NCBI RefSeq assembly: GCF_947179165.1 | Contig: NC_077245.1 | Coordinates: forward strand, 13,548,740-13,612,739 | DNA: 64,000 nucleotides | From: Solanum dulcamara | Taxonomy: Eukaryota; Streptophyta; Magnoliopsida; Solanales; Solanaceae | Direction: 5' to 3' | Part shown: piece by piece, positions 47,892 through 59,959 of the stretch | Numbering within the stretch: the stretch's first letter is position 1 | How the letters are laid out: the number at the start of each line of letters is the position of its first letter | Made by a program: the position numbers and the translations under genes | Notes under the pieces: generated by a model | Told to the model about the DNA's origin: nothing | Database searches by the model: none | What the model saw: the letters and a program-made list of their open reading frames with translations, nothing else

Positions 47892-50791
47892 CAAAGCCAC
47901 CTGTTTCCTGAGGAGTCACAACCATCAAAAGATAACATAGTACGTAAGCCGACAAGGCTGTCACAACGTGTGGAAACGTCCCAACTATACATACGCAAGC
48001 CGACAAGGCTACCACTACAAATGGGAACGTCTTAAAATATAAGTCATATAGTCACAATTGAACACATATACACACAACCCACACATATGTCTATAGACCT
48101 CTAAGAGTATCAATAGTATCATATGACAAGACAGGGCCCCGCTGTACCCCTGGATATACATATATATATACATCAAAAAGGATCTATACCAAAATTCTAG
48201 GCTCCGAGACAATGGAGCACTCCAAGAAAGCTGAATAGAAGTCCTAAGCTGGTGGATCACCAAAGCGAGTATCTGCACCTGTGGGCATAAAACGCAGCCC
48301 TCTGAAAAAGGGGGGTCAGTACGAGATATGTACTAAGTATATAAAGGATGAAATACAATAAGAAAGATCATAACTGAAGTAGAGAGTCCAGGAGACAAGT
48401 ATGATAATCAAGAACTCACTGTACCTATGCCCTACGAAATAAATCATGCATGTCATTATCATATAACATACCCGGCCTATTATGGGACTCGATGCCATAA
48501 TCGTATCATCATATTATCATATCATCATATCATTGTATCATCGTATCATCATATATATATACCGTACTCGGTCCTCTAGTAAGGGACTCGGTGAATAAAG
48601 TCATGCGCACGTATATCATACCCGGCCCATCATGGGACTCGATAAATGATGTAGTAAAACTGTGCATGATAACATACCCAGCCTGGAACTCGGTAAAAAA
48701 AGTAATAACTGTATGCACGAGTAGAGTTGTGAGTAACCATATGCATTTAAATCATCATTTGAGACTTAATAGATAAGTAGGCTAATTAATACTCGAGTAT
48801 CAGGGAGATAGTCATGTTCAGTACACTTTGAGTGTCATTATGAAATATATTAAATAAAGCTTCAAGGATCATAGACACGTATCAAGTTAATGCGAAATAG
48901 CTTATGAAAGTTAAGGACATTAATCATTATAGAGTCTTTAAGAATAGGGACTTTCACATACCAACTATTGTCCGACGTATAGAAGACTCAAGGGAAGTAA
49001 CTCAACTACTTTAAGAGTTTTAGCATCAAGAAGTGAATAAGAATCATGAATCATACTCGGAACCTATGAATGGAATTATCCCAAAGCTCATATCACATAT
49101 CACTTATATTTAAGACATACCAAAAGAAAGAAAGGATAACTTTACATACTTTCAATGCTTATTCGTAACACAATACGTATACGCTGCCCGTAGTTTCTCA
49201 ACCTATATTAAGACGTTAAGCACTATGGTTAAGCTATGGAAGGTCATAAAACGTACTTTATTGTTAGTAGATTATTTCTAGATAATTGGACAACACCTCC
49301 CCTAATCGCTCACTCTCCTCATATCCAAGCCATCCATACAATAACCAAGTAGCATCAACAATCACACGTTCAAATGCCATGTTAAGACTAGGCAAGACGA
49401 GATTCAAGAATACTCCGAACAACCCACATAATATTTGACTTTTGTTAATCATCAACATAACGACTATGATGCTATCGAATTACTCCTAATAGGTCACAAC
49501 CACCACACTCTATCGAAACGATTTATAATATCCCAATAATTATAACCATACAATGCATAATCGTAACTACACTTAATCCTTTAATTCAACACAAACAACC
49601 ACACGTTACAACCAGCCCTTAAAACAATTACAACTTCAACTTGAAATATCAAATTCTTCCATTTTTATTATATAATAAGCCACAACAATAACATCAACAG
49701 TAGTTATGATTAATTCTATCATTTCTGGATTAAGGCAGCCCATTATTTATAATCAACACAATATTATTTTAACTCTTAATCCCTCAATTCAACAAGAATG
49801 CTAACACACCCAAAACAACCCACTAATTAAACAAAAATGATTTCAACTCTAACCATCAAATTTCTTCACTCTCATCATATAATCCATGACAACAACAACC
49901 AAAATGTTAATTAAAATTGATTCACCATTTTTAAATAAAAACAGCCCCTACACGACTTCAACAACACTTCAACATCAACGTACATAATTCCATATATCCA
50001 ATTCACATTTACCAAATCGTAACAAGTTCAAATCCTCTAAAACATATAGAAAAAGATTAGATCTTACCTTAACAACTTGACTCCTTAATTTGCTGAAATC
50101 TGTGGATTAAAATAGTAAGTATTCTTGCTGCCCCAATGATCAAAGTCACGTTGCTAATCACCCCCAAATGGTTGGAACACCTTAGAAACTTAATTTTTGG
50201 TATCAAATTTATGAGCTCAAACTTGTTCAACCATGGCTGTGGTAATATCTATTCTATTTCCTCCAATTGGATTGTAATTCGCCAAGTAATTATGTAGAGG
50301 GTGGGGGAAGGAGAAAGTTGGCCATGTTTTCTAGGTGGCTGTCATAGCTCTCTCTTTCTCTATTTGGTGAAGATGAGAGCTTCTCTCTCTTATTAAATTT
50401 TCTGGAGTTAGAAAATGAATTGTGGCTGATGAATTAGTCAATAAAGTAGGCTATATATGATGTCCAAGGTGATTACATGTCAACAAATTAGGCTATATGT
50501 GCTGCACAGGGTGATTACATGCCCCCTAATAAAGCATGGGCCAATCAGATTTGGCCATGTGGCAGTGGGGGTTCACTTAGCCCACTAATAGCTTAATTAA
50601 TTTTAATTAATCTCAAATTCTCACTTAATAATCCAATCATGATTAATTAATCCCTAATCTCAACTAATATTTCTACACTGATTGAAATTTACAAACAAGT
50701 CGTGTCATTTTAAAATTCGAAATTAAAAGTCCTTGAATTTATGTCCAGTAGCTCATGAATAGTCCAATGTGCAAAAATACGGAATATAATA
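47728..50791 (-). mobile_element. Solo LTR (element F) in LINE
   Basis: Starts TGTCATGACCC and is flanked by a perfect target duplication GTTTG (47723-47727 and 50792-50796). The far end is AATATAATA, not the expected TTACA, so it is degenerate. At 3064 bp it is longer than the other LTRs here; I see no pol domain, PBS or PPT inside. It contains a (CA)n(TA)n microsatellite at 47861-47891, ATCAT-rich repeats near 48500-48560, and AAG|GTAAGATCT on the minus strand near 50058-50073. Confidence 0.8.
47861..47891. repeat. (CA)n(TA)n microsatellite
   Basis: About eight CA followed by about eight TA units inside solo LTR F. Confidence 0.95.
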
Positions 50792-51780
50792 GTTTGCCTT
50801 AATAGGATTCCAACAACTCACATGTTACATAAAAGAAACATCTCCCCAGTGATATAAGCAACATTCGTGGGAATGAAAAAGAAGATATAGAGCACATGTT
50901 TTTCAGATGCACTCACTCAAAAATATTATGGGATCAAGTGAATCTAAGTCACAACTATCCTCACTACACGGATAGCCTGGAAACCATGAAAATATGGTTG
51001 AAAGAATAAATTAAGTCAAAGAAACGGCTAAATGACTTCTTAAATTGGCCTGATTTTATACCATTTCTCCTATGACAAATCTGGAACAATTGAAATGGAA
51101 TCATATTCCAAAAAAGTACTAAACCTCCTTTGATTAGCCAAGTTTACAATAAAGCAAGAGAATACAAGTTTATGACTAGTAAAAATGTCCCAAATAGAAT
51201 AAAAAATACTATTTACACTAAATGGGAACTTCCAGATAAGAACGTCTTCAAACTCAATATAGACGGAGTTGGCAAATCTAATGCGGGCAAGGGAGGAATT
51301 GGAGGTGTATTTAGAGATCATAATAAGAAATGGGTCTTCGACTTCAACATAGAAATACACTATGCCTCTAATATCTACATGGAAGCATTAGCTCTTCTTC
51401 ACGGCTTAAAGATTGCTATACAAAACAAATTAACACCCTTAGTAATCGAAACCAATTGCTATGAAATTATCGACATGTTAACTAACAAAGATGGTTCCTA
51501 TCAAATTTTAATTGATAATTGTAGGTACCTATTGCATGAAGCAGGAAGTGCACCAATCAAGCATATACATAGAGAAGCTAATGGAGTGGCGAACCAATTA
51601 GCAAAAAAAAGGATGTGAACTTGATACTTGTGGAAGCTTAATGTTATACCCCAATCCCTTTGCTTTTGTGATTTCTGTTTTTGAAAGGGATGGAATAGGC
51701 ACTATGTTGCTTAGGCTAGTCTCGTTATGTAATGACTCTTAAATTTGATTATTAATGAATAAAAGTCTTTTATTACCAAA
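50792..51780 (+). pseudogene. LINE 3' part: zf-RVT end, RNase H, 3' UTR
   Basis: After the GTTTG duplication the zf-RVT region ends (GNEKEDIEHMFFRCTHSK in a frame with stops). An open frame at 51130-51618 (162 codons) encodes an RNase H-like RVT_3 domain: FKLNIDGVGKSN with the first Asp, YMEALALLHGL with the Glu, and HREANGVANQLAK near the end. The third catalytic Asp is Asn (AAT at 51454-51456, VIETNCYE). RNase H is an optional C-terminal domain of plant L1 elements. The 3' UTR runs to about 51780. Confidence 0.85.
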
Positions 51781-52030
51781 AATATAATAATCATGTGATC
51801 ACTTCCTAGCATTCTTGGAAGTAGTACTTTATCATAGTTTGTTTGCCACTTTTTTCTTTAGTTATTGGTACATGAATTAATTAAAAATGGAAAGTGAGAA
51901 AATGATTTTATTGCGCTTAGTTGTATTAATTTTTTAAAAAAATTACCTAAATACACAACTATTTTACCATATTCTCTAAAATTTCCTATCATTTAAAAAA
52001 ATTATAAAAATTTCTACTCTTTTCTATTCT

Positions 52031-52230
52031 ATGATACATCACTGTACGCGGTGTATCGGTCGGATACATCACTTTACGTAATGTACCAGAACGTCAGATA
52101 CATCACTTTACGTGATGCATCGGTCGGATATATCATTTACATGATGTAACAGGACGTCAGATACATCACTTTACGCGATGAATTTATCGGATACATCACT
52201 TTACTTGAAGTATTAGGACGTACGTGATGT
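52031..52230. repeat. Six imperfect palindromes of GATACATCAC...GTGATGTATC type
   Basis: Six units of about 30 bp, each nearly self-complementary (GATACATCAC-TTTACGT-GATGTATC), alternate two linkers, CGGTCG and CAGGACGTCA. The flanks (about 51950-52030 and 52255-52330) look partly complementary, so the block may be the centre of a foldback element. Confidence 0.7.
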
Positions 52231-52588
52231 ATCCAGATTCCATCAAAGAAGGAATTTTGGGTAATTTTTAAAAGAATAGTAATAAAGTATAATTGAAAAG
52301 AATCATTATGAAATTTAGGAAAAATTTACTAAATTTAAAATGAGTTTTATGTTGGGTTGGATCATGAATGATTGAAGTCCTTTTGAGTTGAGTCAATTTG
52401 ATGTGAATCAATAAATAAAGGTTAGAGGTTTAATTAAATATCATATAATTGTATCATTAATGGAGGAATAATTTTAAGCTTAAAAATAACTTCTGGGATA
52501 AATTTGATCTAATAGTCGAAAATAAAGCATTTTTTTAGCAATTTCTAATAGGTATAGGCAATTTTGATACTTTTGCTTAGTATTACAT

Positions 52589-53002
52589 GAAGAGGTTAAT
52601 CAACACTATAAGAACATACTCAATGGAATTTCACTAGTTAATCAACACTATAAGAACATACTCAATGGAATTTCACTAGTGTAACTCACGTGTAGCAAAT
52701 TCAAATATAAAGAATAAGAAAACATAATAATTAACAAAGAAAATAGTGCAAATCCTACAAAAACGGAGTAAGAACACAAAATAGTGCGATAATTGAAATA
52801 CAATGAACAACAGATGATGATAGATATCAAAAACAAGAATTACAATAATACAAATAATATAATTACAACCACCAATAAGCCTAAACCCTTGAAAAACAAT
52901 ACTTACAACATTTCATTGCCTAATAACCTTTTATCCCAATATACATTCTTTACACTCTTTTATGTAATGTCATGTCATCGATAACACGAAGAGGTTAATC
53001 AA
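52589..53002. repeat. 384-bp segment between 15-bp direct repeats, with a 42-bp tandem duplication
   Basis: GAAGAGGTTAATCAA occurs at 52589-52603 and again at 52988-53002. At the left, a 42-bp unit starting GTTAATCAACAC at 52595 is repeated exactly at 52637. This could be an insertion with a long target duplication or local slippage; no poly-A or terminal motif decides it. Confidence 0.55.
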
Positions 53003-53469
53003 TTTCAACAAAAAGAAAAAAGAGATGAATCAAATCAATTGCAAATTGCAATAATTTTTTTTCATCCAATTGACAAGTGCATAATAATAAAAGAATAAAA
53101 AAAAAAGACACCAATATGAGTTACAGTGCAGTAGTAGAATTGTTTTACCCTTATTAGAGATTTCGGATTCAAGTTCTGAATATGAACAAATTATTTTATT
53201 GAAAGTGTTACTTTCAAATGAACCATGTATTGCACTATTCAAATTTAATAGGGGCTCAAATACAAATTTTGGACACAGCGGATGGGAAAAAAAGAAACCA
53301 CTTTCCCATATACCATAGCCAAATACAAATGTGACAAAGCAGTCAACAAAACAAGAAAACCCCTTTCTTCTTTGAGATACAATTCAAAGCACTAACCTTT
53401 TCAACTCATTGAATCAATCACTCTCCTCCGATCACCACCACTGCCGCCGTCCTCCGCCGTATTCCGGAG

Positions 53470-54603
53470 ATGGAGTTTTCCCCTCTGAATCGTCTACCTC
53501 AAGATACCCTTCACCAGATCTTCTCCCATTTAACCCTCCGTGAAATCATCGTTTCTAAATGCGTCTGCAAATGTCTCAACGCTAGTCTCTCATCTCCGGC
53601 GTTTCTCCAACTTATCTCCACCCAACAACCACCTCTCTCCCTCCTTGCCCTCCGACCATCTCACCGTACCCACACTCATCCACACAACAACAATTCATCT
53701 TGTGCACTCCATGTGTTTGATACTATGCTTAACTACTGGTTCCGATTCCCTCTTTCTTTCCTTCCCTTTAGATCTCACTACCCCATCACTTCCTCTCATG
53801 GTCTTCTCTATCTATGGGCTGAGGGACCCACTTCCGCTTCACCTCAATCGGGTAACAATAGAAAAACCCTAATCGTGTGTAACCCTTTAACTCGTCAATT
53901 CAAACTACTTCCTCAATTGGGTTCAGCTTGGTCCAAGCATGGGTCGGTTCTTGTGGGTTCACCTAATCAAGTTCTAGTCTTGACTGAGCTAGCTGCAATT
54001 TACTTCTCTGGCTCAACAACTGCTAATAATTGGCTCAAATTCTCATCAAATTTACCATCAAAACCTAGGAGTCCAATCTTGATTTCTGATACCATTTTAG
54101 CCCTTTGTGATGTTGGATCCCCGTGGAGGTCTCAATGGAAGCTGTTTAGATCAACAGTTAAGGATTTGCAGTTTAGTCAACAATGGACTAGATTAGAAAA
54201 GCATGAATGGGGTGATATTTTTGATATAATGAAACGACCCAGATTGCTTGCTGGTAAGAATGATAAGGTGTTGATGATTGGTGGTTTGAAGTCCTCCTAT
54301 TCGTTGCATAGCACATGCTCGACAATTGTGATACTTAGATTGGATATGGAGTCTTTGGAATGGGATGAAGCTGGGCGAATGCCGCCTGAGATGTTTAGGT
54401 ATTTTCAAGATTCTAGTAAGTTTAAGGTGTTTGGTGGAGGGAGTAGAGTTTGCTTTTCAGGTAAGAGGGTGGGAAGATTGGCACTTTGGGAAGAAAATGA
54501 GTGTGGGAAAGGGGAATGGCGGTGGATCAGTGGCGTTCCAGGGAATAGCGATGGACTTTATCGTGGATTCGTGTTTGAGGCTCAGCTAAATACGGTGCCT
54601 TAG
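53470..54603 (+). CDS. SKIP15: F-box/kelch-type protein, SKIP15-like
   Basis: Intact single-exon frame of 377 codons, ATG at 53470 after an ATG-free CT/CG-rich 5' leader. The N-terminus (LPQDTLHQIFSHLTLREIIV to about residue 45) is a clear F-box, which binds SKP1 in SCF ubiquitin ligases. The rest (about 100-370) has kelch/galactose-oxidase-like spacing with Leu/Gly/Trp-rich blades (KVLMIGGLKSSYSLHSTC, SLEWDEAGRMPPEMFRYF, RVGRLALWEENE). Length and layout resemble Arabidopsis SKIP15 (SKP1-interacting partner 15), the basis for the symbol. The likely role is substrate recognition for ubiquitination. Composition is clearly richer in GC than the flanking repeats, and there are no stops or frameshifts. 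A different F-box/kelch family member is the main alternative. Confidence 0.85.
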   Translation: MEFSPLNRLPQDTLHQIFSHLTLREIIVSKCVCKCLNASLSSPAFLQLISTQQPPLSLLALRPSHRTHTHPHNNNSSCALHVFDTMLNYWFRFPLSFLPFRSHYPITSSHGLLYLWAEGPTSASPQSGNNRKTLIVCNPLTRQFKLLPQLGSAWSKHGSVLVGSPNQVLVLTELAAIYFSGSTTANNWLKFSSNLPSKPRSPILISDTILALCDVGSPWRSQWKLFRSTVKDLQFSQQWTRLEKHEWGDIFDIMKRPRLLAGKNDKVLMIGGLKSSYSLHSTCSTIVILRLDMESLEWDEAGRMPPEMFRYFQDSSKFKVFGGGSRVCFSGKRVGRLALWEENECGKGEWRWISGVPGNSDGLYRGFVFEAQLNTVP

Positions 54604-57600
54604 AGGTGGATTTAAGAGGAGGAAGACCATTTGCTTCAATGGTAACTTTTCTGATTTGGGAATTCTAACTTCTCGTAATGTTGAAACTGAATGTTGGTTT
54701 TGTATTGATTGCCGTGCTAAAACAGGATGGAGGCAGTAGTCTCCTAGAACCCTTCGTCCTTCAGAAAGAAAAATGTTTTTGTATTACTAGATGGTTATTT
54801 ATTGAAGTAATTCTGAACGGCAATTCAATTTTCGAACAAAGTGGTTGGCTTGTTTGTTGTATGATGTCTGATTATTCGTGTATGCAAGGATTCCTGTTTC
54901 ATATATTCGAAATGTATGTGATTTTATGAGATTTGTGGTTCCATATGATGCATAACAAACTCTCTTTTGATTCATCAGTAATTTAGCTATATTTTCCGTG
55001 AAATTGGACTGCTTGTTGCACAGCAGTGGTTGTCTTGTTGCACAAGTGTTGCAGTGTCCTTTTTCCTTGCTAGCCTCCATCTACCTTCCATTTTTCCTCA
55101 TTAAGGGCTCTTTGTTATTTGAAGAGGAATCAACTGTAACTTGTCCGGAAATGCGATGGGGTGGTTTTAAGAGCTTGGACAAGTCATAGTCGATAATCCT
55201 CGTATGAGTGTAGAGGCTTATTCTTTTGTGGATGTCTATTTTAGTAAAGGTTGAGGTAGCCTCTTGTTTTGATGCCACGATACATTGTAATGTGGAAGCA
55301 GCTGTTTAGTGCTACTTGTAGAGTTTTATGGAGTTAATGGTGGGTAGGTCACTGCTACTTGTACCCACACTGCCCTAGATAGTGCAACTACTTTATAATT
55401 TTACCTGGTTTGTACAATTCCTTTTGGTTAGCATATGTGAATAATGGTGACTGGTCACCGCTCTCCATGTTTAGTGGGAGAAGGTTAGTTGTCGTCCTTT
55501 CGTCAGACGTTTCCCAAGATTCATTTTGATGTTTTATCTTTGTCTTCAATGTCTTTTAAGTTTCACATAGTATATCTTGTACTTCTATTTCATGAATAAA
55601 CATTTCTCGCATATCCCTCAACATGGAAAACTTATTTATTTACTTGTTAAAACTCACAAGTACTTGTTACTAACTAAAAGAATGTATTGAAGAATCCCAA
55701 GTATACTAGCTGTATACAAAGGGGGTCAGTATACTCTGAAATTTGCTTCTAAGGAAACTTTTAGTCATCAATGCAAATGGGAAGTTGCTGTGTGCTTCAA
55801 AATAAGCAGAAAAAAGAAGCAAAACGTTGTTGGTCTTCAACATCAAAGTTTCCGGTCTGAAACATCAAGTTTTCTTGTGTTGCAGTGGCCTTTCCTACCT
55901 TGTTCCCTCCAAATATCTTAAACATGAGATACTGAATGATCTCTCCCATCCTTTCTCTGTTAGACCTGCTTGTTTGGAGCTTCCTATTCCTTTGAAGTTG
56001 TGTGCAGTGTTTGGGTAATTCCTGAGGGGTTAACAAGAAGCTTTGTAGTTTTTAACAAAATGGCAATGTAGTAAGAGATGGGTTGTACTGTTGGCTCATC
56101 GCTCAAGCAGAATCACCTGCTTGTTCCGTTCAGATTGTTCCGATCACACATACCATTGGTGTCATTATGGAACTCAGATAATCTTTATTCTGGGGATTCC
56201 TGTGAAATCCAGTGATGGCTAAAATCTTTTTCCCTTGCCATCTGGCTCGTGCTTATCCAAAATTATTTTTGGATAGGAGACACTAATAGTTAGATTACAG
56301 AGATTAAGGAAAAATGGTCACACTGTTAGAGAATCAGGACCTCTACTATGAAAGGAAGAGAGACTATGAATGATACTTGCACACAATTGCTTCCATCACA
56401 ACCGTCATCTTAAAATTGTTCTAACTTAGCAGACTTTTTGTGTTGCGTCTTTCCTCATCCGTTTCTCTTGATGGAGGTTTTTGACCTCCCTGGATCTCAC
56501 ACTCCTGTAGCAATTTGACTGTGATTGCCTAGAGTGTGATCTGTAACTACATCCTTCTATACTCGATATATTTTGATCTTCTCCTCTTTCCTCTCTCCTC
56601 TGACCTCTGTTGAATATGCTGGTGTTTCACCAATGAATTGCAATCCTAAATTATAAACTAAAAAAATACATTAAGCAACAACTCCAAGCCCCAAAAGACT
56701 ATGCTTAAGAGCTTCAAAGACCCACCTTTTGGGGTTCAGGTCGTGACTGTCCACACATCTTTTTTCAATGGATCAATTTCTGAATCTACAATTCAAGAAA
56801 ACCTTACCAGTTACTATTTGATTTCCCATTGATTTATACAGTTAGCTTTTAAACGGAGGAAGAGGGTGATTAGAGTTCAGTATGGTAAAAAGTTGTTAAG
56901 GTTACTATCTCCTATATATTTGACGTTGAGCCTGTACAAGTTAAACACTAATCGGTGAAATTTGAGAATAGATTGACCTATTCATTGTGAGGGTATAAGT
57001 GTGTTAATATTTCATGACTAGGTGGCTTCTATCCTTCGGTCTTAAGGTTATAATTTCAGCAGGCGCCTTCGCTGATCTCTACAAACCGACATGGTTTGCT
57101 ATCACTCTAGCTAGACAGCTAGAGTTAAGTGGGGATTTCGATTGGGCTTCCTAAAGATTCTCTAAAATGGAGTCCTCATTTTTTCTGTTCCAATTATTAA
57201 TATTGTCCTGTCTTCTGTACTGTTTCCTATCTTTGCCCCTTGAGATGTTTGATTGCTGCAAACTGTTCTTTTAAAACATTGCATCAATTTTGAAAGATGT
57301 GAAGATATTGATCAAGGAAAGAACGTGAGAAATCATTTGAAGTGAGAAAAAGCAAGAGCATAAGATATTGCTGCTAAAAGAGAATAAGCTGTCTCTATTG
57401 AGGCTTGTACTATTTTGCTTAGAGAACACAGAATCAACTTCTAGTGACTGACGATATGTGCGTCTTCTCTTTAACTTGGTTAGATACTATTTGCATTTTG
57501 ACTTGTCCAACAACTGAAAAGGTTGCTGATTATTTCGTGTAGTGTCAAGGTTTCCAACACTGGGATGTTAGTTCACCCGATTTTTTTTACAGAAACTAGT

Positions 57601-57696
57601 TATGCAACATTTTGTAATAGTAGTTGAAGTTCTATAGTTTGATACAGAATTCATAAAAGACTCATAAGTTAGTGTTAGTGAGGTGTTGTTGCTATC
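54604..57696. other. 3' flank of the F-box gene, no further gene supported
   Basis: The first few hundred bases are probably 3' UTR. AATAAA is present at 55595-55600 but is distant. Short open frames on both strands overlap and have no recognisable domains. A minus-strand frame at 55797-56036 has a plausible start (MGEIIQYLMFK) followed by an AAG|GTAGG donor-like site, but nothing else supports it. Confidence 0.5.
57104..57125. other. Short perfect inverted repeat
   Basis: ACTCTAGCT-AGAC-AGCTAGAGT, a 9-bp stem with a 4-base loop. No T-run or gene context to call it a terminator. Confidence 0.4.
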
Positions 57697-57704
57697 TGCA
57701 TTTT

Positions 57705-57808
57705 TATTTTGGCTCCCTAAGAAAACTCCGTATTCGGGGGACTTTAACCCCGAGACCTCTAGTTAAGGACGAAGGAGTACTTACCACTGCACCACAATCT
57801 TTGGTGGT
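57705..57808 (-). mobile_element. Short tRNA-derived SINE
   Basis: Minus strand has a tRNA-like box A (GTGGTGCAGTGGTAAGT) and box B-like (GGGGTTAAAGTCCCC). The target duplication TGCATTTT flanks it at 57697-57704 and 57809-57816. At about 104 bp it is shorter than a full SINE. Confidence 0.7.
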
Positions 57809-57816
57809 TGCATTTT

Positions 57817-59400
57817 GTTGTTATAAAAGAATGTATTGCCTCTTTTTTGTTATATGCGTTTTGATTGTTACTATAACACAACTATCACCTGGTTGTTGTA
57901 CCCACTAGATTTAGTTTTGTTCGTAGGTAGAAACCACAGGCTACTGTTGATAAGTAAATGATTGTGGTGATACATGTGTGATTATCTGGTGACATTAATG
58001 TTTAAAATCAAGGAAAAGAAGCAAAAAGTTGTACTAGGAACTAAGGTTCAAAATTAGGATTTTTTGCTTATGCTGGGTCCATCATCCAAATTGAACAACT
58101 TCTTTAGCACCCGTAGGTGTGTCAATAAAGTGTGTTGAGAATCATGACGTTTGAGGTTCAATTATTTAAATTTACGAAGAAAGCGTGAACTTTCCTCCTC
58201 TTGTTCTGTTATAGAATGTGCAACGCCCCTAATTTGCAAAAGCACCAGCAAGCAACCCAAATTAGAAAGGAAAAAAAGTCTTCATACATCACATAACTGG
58301 GGTAACAATTACAATAGTCATTTTTCAGTTTTTGTAATTGACTAATGTTGGAGTTTCAATTGTGAATTCGCAGCTCTATGATAGCTACTTTTCAAAGATC
58401 AGGTCGAGAAATAAATTACGTGGATTGGCTAACATTACTATTATAATTATACGATAAGGTATAGTTTCAATTAATTATACGAATTGGCTATAGTTTAATG
58501 AAATTTTCTATTATACAAATGTGGGGCTCATATACAAATCTCTAAAGCAAAGCGTATATACAATCTCTAAACGAATATACAATTCTGGAAGTGAATATAT
58601 ACAATTTTTTTGAAAGTTCAATTTGTATTATGCAGCGAGATATAGAAACGGGAAAAATTCAATTTGTATAATGTAGCTAGATATAGAAACATTAATGACC
58701 ATAGCAAACATAAATGTAGCTATAAAGAGTAATTATGAAAATTATACCCATAGAGAATTATTAAGCTTAATATGTTGGCCATTTCTGAAATTTTCCACTT
58801 CGATTACAGCATGTACGCCGGTACTATATGTGGTTTGTTACGATGCTTCTCTAAGCCCAAACCCTGTTTCAATTAATGGTAAGTACAAAAGAAAATTGTT
58901 TGCAGAAAAAAGCAAAGCTTGTTTCATTTTGCAAGATGAGAATTACCATGAATCTTGTGCATAAATAGGAAAAGGTACAGCTCAATGCCTTTGAGCCCTT
59001 TAATTTATAAAATATGTACACAATGTATATTATACATAAATTATACAATATAGTCAACTGAAGTGTAAGGTAGTGTTTACTTCGGTTATATTAATAAATT
59101 AGTACATTTACGTAAGTTTCTCTAGGAAATATTGCCATGACTTCGCACACAGTTCTTCCATTCAAGTTGAGATTGATTATTCAATTGATGGGGGTAAACT
59201 AATGAGTTCAGATATTAAGGAACTCTATAGAAGAATTATCTATTGAAATAATATCTTTACCAATCTACAATATTAACAAATAATTCGAAGAATTCAATAA
59301 TACCGGCAAATTATCATCAAGAAATGGAAATCAATAAAAAAAAACTTGATGAGAATTAATGATGTGTCATGAGAAAGTAGTATAAGAAGTGAATTTCCAA
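57817..59400. other. Intergenic, with an AT-rich repeat around 58420-58700
   Basis: No gene supported. Between 58420 and 58700, repeats such as ACAATTTTT/CAATTTGTAT and TAGATATAGAAAC (and GAGATATAGAAAC) occur in both orientations, suggesting a small foldback element of unrecognised family. Confidence 0.4.
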
Positions 59401-59419
59401 CTCTTAGCAATCATTTGGT

Positions 59420-59720
59420 AAGATGTATTAAAAAATCTAATTCATATATTAACCATGATATTATTTAATTTTTTGTTTGGTAGAATTTTGAGTTAGCTAT
59501 ACACAATATACAATACATGGGCTATTAATACATAGTTAAGTATGAGTAAAGACAAAACTACTCTTAATATACCAAATTAAATAATGAATAAGAAATAATT
59601 TTAATATAATTAATCTTAACATAACTAATTACAATATTACTGATAAACTCTACTCAATATTATCTTTATACACTCTATCAAACAACTTCTTTATTAATAT
59701 TTACAATCCTCCTTATTGGC
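59420..59720. repeat. Possible MITE (GTTTGGTA-type)
   Basis: AT-rich block with TTTGTTTGGTAGAATT near 59473 and CTATCAAACAAC near 59688, which are partly complementary. It resembles short hAT- or Tourist-type elements. Ends are not defined. Confidence 0.3.
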
Positions 59721-59959
59721 TCTAACAGTATGGTCTTGGACATGTTTCATCCTCATATCATTTCCATCTGCCAAAAAGAAAAAGAAAAAAACATTGTCAG
59801 GAATAAATTTAGATGGTAAAAAGAGATAGGACCATCCTCAAGCCACCATCCAATCAAAAAGGTTGAAAGCTTTACAAAATATGCTAATGAATCTCTTGAT
59901 CGATCACCATATCATTTATTTTATTGACAACTACAAAAAGAGAGGTTGAACAAGTGACT

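Larger units (their letters stand above)
18400..51780 (+). mobile_element. L1-type LINE, degenerate, split by four LTR insertions
   Basis: Removing the four LTR insertions (22149-40915, 41983-44248, 45386-47624, 47728-50796, each with one target-duplication copy) rejoins a plant L1 of about 7 kb: ORF1 with a DUF4283-like domain and CCHC knuckle, AP-type endonuclease, reverse transcriptase, zf-RVT region and C-terminal RNase H. The reading continues sensibly across each excised junction, for example SPYIFIIYMKML across 41982/44249 and FLWLVCLNRIPT across 47727/50797. Many stops, and RT and RNase H active-site changes, show it is dead. The 5' limit is approximate; the 3' end is near 51780 after an AATGAATAAAAG-like signal. 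LINE target duplications were not found. Confidence 0.85.

Noticed and set aside
47728..50791. Possibility that the 3-kb insertion is a full TRIM or LARD element rather than a solo LTR
   Set aside because: I could not find an internal terminal repeat, PBS or PPT. Solo LTR is the simpler reading, though a diverged LARD is not excluded.
53540..53872. 110-codon frame overlapping the F-box gene
   Set aside because: Alternate frame of the SKIP15-like CDS, Ser/Leu/Pro-rich without a domain.
55797..56036. Minus-strand frame with MGEIIQYLMFK start and a donor-like AAG|GTAGG
   Set aside because: Could be a small first exon, but I recognise no family and no second exon. Not supported as a gene.
57104..57125. 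Perfect hairpin as transcription terminator
   Set aside because: No adjacent gene or T-tract; intrinsic terminators of this sort are not used by plant nuclear genes.
57705..57808. Possible tRNA gene, because of box A and box B
   Set aside because: No cloverleaf can be completed, and the target duplication and similarity to the SINE at 61635 show it is a SINE.
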